A stretch of DNA of 12,301 nt from Amoebophrya sp. AT5.2 (taxonomy: Eukaryota > Sar > Dinophyceae > Syndiniales > Amoebophryaceae). A program made the position numbers and the translations under genes. The notes under the pieces are model-generated. The model made no database searches and had not been told where the DNA came from. It was given only the letters and a program-made list of their open reading frames with translations. Positions 8,287 to 12,301 of the stretch are shown here, piece by piece; position 1 is the stretch's first letter; each line of letters starts with the position of its first letter. The stretch spans positions 1 to 12,301 of the forward strand of contig RXOD01005843.1 in assembly GCA_005223375.1 (NCBI GenBank). The letters are read 5' to 3'.

Positions 8287-9999
8287 TCACGCTTCGTAGA
8301 CCGGTTTCCTTCGCGCGAAGCGCTCCCTCGCGGTTTTCGGGGTCGTTGGCCACATGCTGGGGTCGAACTCCAGCTTCTCCGCTGGCCTGTCCGGCTCCTC
8401 TAGTACGCCGAAAGGCAGCCGATTCCGAAAAACCGGGTGTGCGTAGTACGGCTGCGGAAACAGACTGCTACGCGACGTCGAAATTCCGCTCCCCGGAGAA
8501 GCTCCCGCCATCGGGTGGGAATTCACCACAACTAGTCCCGACCCGCTGCTTCTACCGCTGGCGCCGACACGACCCGCACTGGGGGTGCTCCCGATGGGTG
8601 TCGAAGCGCTCTTTGAGAGCGGCGTCGTCGGAGATCCCCCGGCCGGGAATGGCACCGCTGTCTTCGGGTGCAAAGCGACCGTGCTGCGGACGATCGAGTT
8701 GAGTTCGCGCTGTGGAATGCGGTTGTGTGCCAGCGGAAGACCTGTCATCGAGGTCAATGGCTGCGCGGCGGCCGCCCGCACTGTGCCGAAACTGGGATTG
8801 CTTCCGAACTTAGTGCCCGCCGTAGAACTCATACTCGTACGCGTGCCACTTCCGTTCGACGATACCGAGTTCGCCGTCGACGGTCGGCGAATCACCGTAC
8901 TAACGGTGCGCCGCAGCGGGTCGGCACCTACGACGATGCGCCTCCCGCTCGTCGAGAGGACTGTCGGTGGTTGCCGTCCCGTCACTCCGCCTTGGCCACG
9001 CTGCTGCGCCAAACTAGCAACGGAACCCGCGCTGGCACTGTTCACACCGCTGTGCGCAAAGCCCCGGAACGCCCTACGCTCCGGCGCCGTACCCGGGCGC
9101 GCCCGCGCAACGACGAGAGTCCTCGTGCCCGGTCTAGCAGGAGTGCGCGCGGCGATGTGGCTGGCTGAACTTTTCGTACTGTTCAGTGCGAACGCGCCGA
9201 CCCCCACTTCGGGCGACGCGACACCGAGCTTCCGCCAGATCCGGGGCGCCGCCTCGCCAACGCCGATCGTGGCGTTGCTGGCGCTGCAGGGGCGGGCGCG
9301 GCAGTCCCTGGCCTGGTGCTTGTAAAACATCGGCACGGCCATGAAAACGTCGGCCCTCGGTAGCCCCTCCGCCTCGGGAGCGACGGCTCCGGGAAGCCCG
9401 TAGTTGTACAACCACTGGAACGCATGACCGCCGGCGGCTGTGTGGAGTGTGATGAAGACGAGGGGAGAGAGTGAAGCTCGAACGCACCGTCGGGCTGGCA
9501 AACAGGACGAATCTCTTAAAAAAGTATTTGTCTTTCCTTTTCCACTTCTTCTGCTACAGGTACGGGAACGGGTAGTACACATAGGGGTACGGCTGTACTA
9601 CGTATACTGCACCCACTTTAGTACAGAGATGGTGAAGCGAAGCCTCGACAATGCGCCGCTCTTCTGGCCCACGTTTTACTCTGGAAGTTCGTAGGCATTC
9701 GCTGACGGCATCCCTGAAGCCCGCTTGCGAACAAACAACTAGTACACAAGCGGCGCCCCGCAACCTACCACCACTAACTTGTTCACGACAAAGAAATGCA
9801 AACCTTTTTTCTTCGAAAAATTCAGCAAGCCCGCCGAGCCGTCAACGAGAACGACCTTGCCACCGGCGCCCACATCGCTACAATGATATCTTCTCCAGGA
9901 TAACAAGACCCCGTCTTCTCTAAACACCGTTTCAGTGACGGCCAAAGAAAAGAATGACGTCTTGATCCAGACGTCGTTTCCACGAGCGCCCAACATCAT
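8287..9999 (-). CDS. Three-exon gene, 490-residue protein with Ser/Thr/Arg-rich tail, unknown function
   Basis: Proposed exons are 9999-9779, 9713-9613 and 9437-8287; phases match at both joins and the total is 490 codons plus stop. Exon 1 reads as a compact domain (VWIKTSFFSLAVTE, GGKVVLVDGSAGLLNF, LHFFVVN). Exon 2 is charged and helical (KRGPEERRIVEASLHHL). Exon 3 starts GGHAFQWLYNYGLPG and VFMAVPMFYKHQARDC, then becomes a long Ser/Thr/Arg/Gly-rich, probably disordered stretch with many S/T-P sites, ending in a conserved-looking MWPTTPKTARERFARRK. I start at the ATG-ATG at 9999-9994, only about 105 bp past the stop of the upstream gene. The alternative is a single-exon start at the ATG at 9582, which would read a hydrophobic run (SPLVFITLHTAAGG) as a signal peptide. 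I prefer splicing because that run is encoded by an intron-like pyrimidine tract. No family recognised. Confidence 0.55.
9438..9612 (-). other. Probable intron, 175 nt
   Basis: The acceptor is textbook: about 35 nt of nearly pure pyrimidine/A (ACTCTCTCCCCTCGTCTTC...) ending ACACAG|CC. The donor TGG|GTGCAG is weaker and other phase-1 donors nearby are possible. Without splicing the exon-2 frame ends in a Tyr/Pro-rich run that looks non-coding. Confidence 0.55.
9714..9778 (-). other. Probable intron, 65 nt
   Basis: The donor AA|GTTAGT and acceptor GGCTTCAG|G are both phase 2. The join links ...FFVVNK to DAVSECLR and explains why the first frame meets a TAG at 9739 while a second coding-like frame continues. 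Confidence 0.55.
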
Positions 10000-10102
10000 A
10001 TGGTCTCGCTTCACTCATCCCCTTTGTATGTGCTTGCGGTACCCCTATCGTGGGAACTGCGGGAGCGACGTGTAATTCTGCGCCAGCGCTTCTCGGCCCT
10101 TC

Positions 10103-10786
10103 TCACTTCTTGCTCGCCACGCCTGGCAGGAGCAGGGCCGGTTTCTTTTTCGACGGCGGCCGTGCGGGCCCATTTCCCGTCACACTCGCAGAACCTCCCG
10201 AAGAGTTCTGAATCGTGCGCAGCGATACAGCACTGCGGCTCCCTGCAGTGCTTTTTGCAGCCGCAACTTCGTCGTGTGCGAGTGGCGGCAGCACGACGTC
10301 CGTCGACGACCCGCCACCCCCATCACTAAGCGCACGCCGCGTCCCCCTTCTGCGCTCAGCTGACGAGATTCTAGGCCGATGCACCGTCTTTTGCCGTCTC
10401 CTCGCCGCGGACCGACGGCCCGCTCTCGTCCGCGGTACATCATCGTCGCAGTTCTCCCACCCCCTGGATGTATCGCCCCCGCCGACGCAAGAAAGAAATT
10501 TGCTCCAGTCGAAGGCAAAGAAACTCCCGCCGCTAGAACCCAGCGAGCTCGTAGTCGATTGCTTGCTAATCGATTGCTTGCTCTCGCTCCTGCGCATTTC
10601 GGGCGGCAACTGGAAGGGGTTGTTCTCGTCGATATGGGCAGGCAAGCGGCGCCCGCCATTCGCGTTGCGCTTCGGCTTCGGCCTCGCCTGCTGATACGTC
10701 GAAGGCACTCTACTTTGTATCTTCCCCACCGCAGCAACGGCGGCAAGAAGTGTAAACGGAAATAAGGCGAATCGGAACACACTCAT
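10103..10786 (-). CDS. Secreted basic Ser-rich protein, 227 residues, unknown function
   Basis: A single exon from the ATG at 10786 (context TCAACATGAGT); a TTG three codons upstream was rejected. The N-terminus is a classic signal peptide: MSVFRF, then a hydrophobic core FALFPFTLLAAVAAVG, with cleavage expected after Ala/Gly near residues 18-20. The mature part is strongly basic and low in complexity: KPKRNANGGRR, a SKQS repeat (SKQSISKQS), an aromatic patch around FFAFDWSKF with one Cys (LSCVGGG), another Cys in WENCDDD, an Arg cluster (RRSAARRRQK) and a Lys-rich end (PPSKKKPALLLPG). It is probably disordered. There is no transmembrane segment after the signal, so it should enter the secretory pathway. 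It sits between two other minus-strand genes, the upstream one also having a signal peptide. I recognise no family; a secreted effector or extracellular matrix protein are both guesses. Confidence 0.65.
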   Translation of the reverse strand: MSVFRFALFPFTLLAAVAAVGKIQSRVPSTYQQARPKPKRNANGGRRLPAHIDENNPFQLPPEMRRSESKQSISKQSTTSSLGSSGGSFFAFDWSKFLSCVGGGDTSRGWENCDDDVPRTRAGRRSAARRRQKTVHRPRISSAERRRGTRRALSDGGGGSSTDVVLPPLAHDEVAAAKSTAGSRSAVSLRTIQNSSGGSASVTGNGPARPPSKKKPALLLPGVASKK

Positions 10787-11504
10787 GTTGACCAATCTTC
10801 TGGATCGAAGCGGCAGCTGTAGCGCTAGCGCAGTCGATCTCGAAAGCTACCCTACTGAGCGATAGCGCCAGCACCAACAGATACAAAGGAAGGATATTAA
10901 TTTATCCTAAGTAGTTCACAGCGCGCTTCGAGAGAGAGAAAACACGGCGCCTGAAAATGCGATCTGAATCAATCAGCTATATGCAAAACTCCTTCAGATG
11001 CACGAACACCAATCGCGAACAAGACGCGTATCTGCATTGAGAAGCAACTCCATGCATAAAAATCTATCTTGCGTTCCACTTCCACTTTCTGCCTACTAGT
11101 GAGTGGCTGAGAAACACACGGTCAACCCGAAGGTCGTCTTGAACAGTGTCGTCGTGCTGTTGGTTTCCGGAAACTGGAAAGGGAAATTTGCTAGAGAAGT
11201 ACCCGGCGTACTATATGAGTGTCATGATCAGCCATGTGCATTTCATCGGTGGAGAAAATATGATCATGATGCTAGCTCGTGAGTGAAGTGAGTGCGAAAG
11301 GTAAAGTCATCCCCAACATCGTGAATCGTGTATGTGAGAAATCGCAAAATAGTGAAAAAGCGTAGGCATAGGACGAGAAAAAAATAAAATTTATGTCTAT
11401 CAAGTGACTCCTTGTCGTATTGCTTGATCAAGTGCGTTTCCATGCCGCCAGAAGATTACTTAGTGCTCCTGAATGCCCCACACAAATGATACACTGAGAG
11501 CAGC
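10787..11504. other. Long intergenic region, no gene seen
   Basis: About 720 bases without a coding-like frame on either strand. It should contain the promoter of the gene at 10786 and the 3' end of the gene ending at 11505. No TATAAA stands out. A small inverted repeat is listed separately. Short GTGAGTGAAGTGAGTG repetition occurs near 11279 and several TGATCA palindromes are scattered through. No tRNA or snRNA was recognised. Confidence 0.45.
10891..10908. repeat. Small inverted repeat (6-bp arms)
   Basis: AGGATA and TATCCT flank a 6-base TTAATT centre, about 105-125 bp upstream of the start codon at 10786. It is AT-rich in a mixed background. It could be a protein-binding palindrome, but arms this short arise by chance. 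Confidence 0.3.
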
Positions 11505-11746
11505 CTAAGAGCAGCATGCGGACGAGCTGTCGTCCGCGAAAAGGCTGTTGCACTTGCGGTCCTTCTCATCGATGAATCGGTTAGAGGCCGGGTCTTCGCA
11601 TCTTCATCGTAGACCCTTTGATATAGGGATGGCTCGGGACCGGTTTTGGGAAAGATACAGTTTGCAGGGAGGCTGACACGCAAGGGATTGAGGTTTCCGG
11701 ACGCTAAGACCACCAAGGAAGCAAATGGAATTGCAAACCTAAGCAT
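11505..11746 (-). CDS. Small secreted cysteine-containing protein, unknown function
   Basis: The ATG at 11746 starts a clear signal peptide (MLRFAIPFASLVVLASG, cleavage likely after Gly17), followed by NLNPLRVSLPANC and GPEPSLYQR. Beyond that the coding signal changes frame: the original frame turns into an Arg/Thr-rich run, while another frame reads DEKDRKCNSLFADD and SSSACCS to a TAG at 11505. A 50-nt phase-0 intron (11614-11565) joins them and gives a 63-residue preprotein with about four Cys in the mature part. Alternatively a one-base indel near 11600 gives a continuous acidic linker and about 80 residues. A TATAAAAAG box 60 bp upstream of the ATG supports a real gene start. The Cys may form disulphides. 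No family recognised. Confidence 0.55.
11565..11614 (-). other. Possible intron, 50 nt
   Basis: The donor is AAAGG|GTCTAC and the acceptor ATCGATGAG|AAG, with a CTAAC branch-site-like motif about 15-20 nt before the acceptor. Phase 0 at both ends. The intron is short and its donor is not strong, so a frameshift remains a live alternative. Confidence 0.35.
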
Positions 11747-11805
11747 CGAGCAGTACTGTCGCCTGTGCGGCCACGCAGCTCCGACACAATAAGAGTCGCA
11801 AAAGG

Positions 11806-11814
11806 CTTTTTATA
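11806..11814 (-). promoter_or_regulatory. TATA box (TATAAAAAG)
   Basis: A consensus-like TATAAAAAG lies 60 bp upstream of the start codon at 11746, leaving room for a transcription start about 30 bp downstream and a short leader. The sequence between the box and the ATG has no upstream ATG. Confidence 0.6.
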
Positions 11815-11933
11815 CCAGATGCGTTTCTCCCGTTCCATCCGCGATCCTCTATTCCCAGTCACCCTAAAAACAAAGCCATCCCCTTCGAAGACTGAAAGCG
11901 ATGGCGAACGCGAAGCAAGAAGATAAAGTAATT

Positions 11934-12103
11934 CTATAAAGATGCGTTGGCCTCTGGCTTAACCCATTTTTCGTCCGGCTTGACCGCATCTTTTGGTGGG
12001 TGAACCGGGACCTCGTTTTGCTTCGATATGCCTCCGTTCGGCGGGGGCGACGTCTGACCCTGTAGTGCCGCAAGAATTCCATCACTCTCAGTCAAACGCA
12101 AAA
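11934..12103 (-). CDS. Last exon of a gene entering from the right edge
   Basis: This frame has no ATG but is clearly coding-like: RLTESDGILAALQGQTSPPP, NGGISKQNEVPVHPPKD, then VKPDEKWVKPEANASL and a TAG at 11934. The acceptor is TTCGTATAG|TT in phase 1, after an AT-rich stretch. A phase-1 donor AGCT|GTGAGC at 12187 would join it through an 84-nt intron to an upstream exon (12284-12188) reading FGVGYQWKQ and LPGFGALASS. The product ends in a Pro/Lys/Glu-rich tail. The rest of the gene, its start and its function lie outside the window. Confidence 0.5.
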
Positions 12104-12187
12104 CTATACGAAATTAATATATATAAAGCGCTGAGTTTTGCCCAAAACCGGACCAAAACGGGGTCGGAGAAAAAGGTGGAAGCTCAC
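12104..12187 (-). other. Probable intron, 84 nt
   Basis: The donor GTGAGC is close to consensus. The interior is pyrimidine- and T-rich in transcript orientation (CCACCTTTTTCTCC), and the acceptor is TATAG. The phases match at 1. Confidence 0.45.
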
Positions 12188-12229
12188 AGCTCGACGCCAA
12201 CGCCCCGAATCCGGGCAACTGCTTCCACT

Positions 12230-12301
12230 GATACCCTACCCCGAAAACATTCGCCCGATACCCTATGCGAAAACTGGTCCCTCGCTACCCTACCCCAAAG
12301 C
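12230..12301. repeat. 27-bp tandem repeat, 2.7 copies, cut by the window edge
   Basis: Units start at 12230, 12257 and 12284, each beginning G(A/C)TACCCTA followed by (CC)CC/GC-(G)AAAA. The period is exactly 27 bp at these anchors, while the last third of each unit diverges freely. On the minus strand each unit codes nine residues in the frame of the neighbouring exon: FGVGYQWKQ, FRIGYRANV, then FGVG followed by a TAG stop in the outermost unit. Confidence 0.65.

Noticed and set aside
8585..9325. Plus-strand frame of 246 codons
   Set aside because: Antisense to the Ser/Thr-rich exon at 8287-9437; no other support.
9739..9845. Apparent frameshift between two minus-strand frames
   Set aside because: A 65-nt intron with matching phase and good borders (GTTAGT...TTCAG) explains the change without an indel.
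12230..12301. Telomere-like CCCTACCCC at the right edge
   Set aside because: The repeat period is 27 bp with a variable segment, not a 6-7 bp telomeric unit.
1..12301. CRISPR arrays, insertion sequences, rRNA genes
   Set aside because: No regularly spaced repeats of that type, no transposase motifs or terminal inverted repeats, and no rRNA-like sequence were seen.

Overview
The window looks like nuclear DNA of a unicellular eukaryote. Coding blocks are GC-rich and carry phase-matched GT-AG introns, two promoters have TATA-like boxes, and nothing resembles a bacterial operon, Shine-Dalgarno site, rRNA or tRNA. The taxon cannot be fixed. Every well-supported gene lies on the minus strand, a unidirectional layout known in dinoflagellates and kinetoplastids. 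The clean introns argue against kinetoplastids, and a marine or parasitic alveolate would fit, but this is inference. All gene models were spliced by eye, by matching GT...AG phase and codon third-position GC.

Layout, high to low coordinates in the direction of transcription. At 11934-12284 are the last one or two exons of a gene entering from the right edge, the outer exon carrying a 27-bp (9-residue) tandem repeat. At 11505-11746 is a small signal-peptide gene with a TATA box 60 bp upstream. At 10103-10786 is a single-exon signal-peptide gene for a basic, Ser-rich protein. At 8287-9999 is a three-exon gene for an unrecognised protein with a long Ser/Thr/Arg-rich tail. At 7562-8081 are a TATA-like box and a short ORF overlapping the next gene's start. 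At 6520-7598 is a two-exon isochorismatase-like hydrolase, the most certain call. At 5195-6216 is an unrecognised multi-exon gene with uncertain ends. At 4567-4711 (plus strand) is a short broken ORF. At 2826-4339 is a two-exon RING-H2 plus coiled-coil protein similar in layout to the E3 ligase TRAIP. At 167-2364 is a two-exon gene for a 649-residue charged protein of unknown function.

Nothing links the genes into one pathway. The clearest theme is at the right, where two neighbouring minus-strand genes (10103-10786 and 11505-11746) start with a signal peptide and encode lineage-specific-looking products. This would suit secreted or effector-type proteins if the organism is a parasite. No CRISPR array, transposase or insertion sequence is visible.
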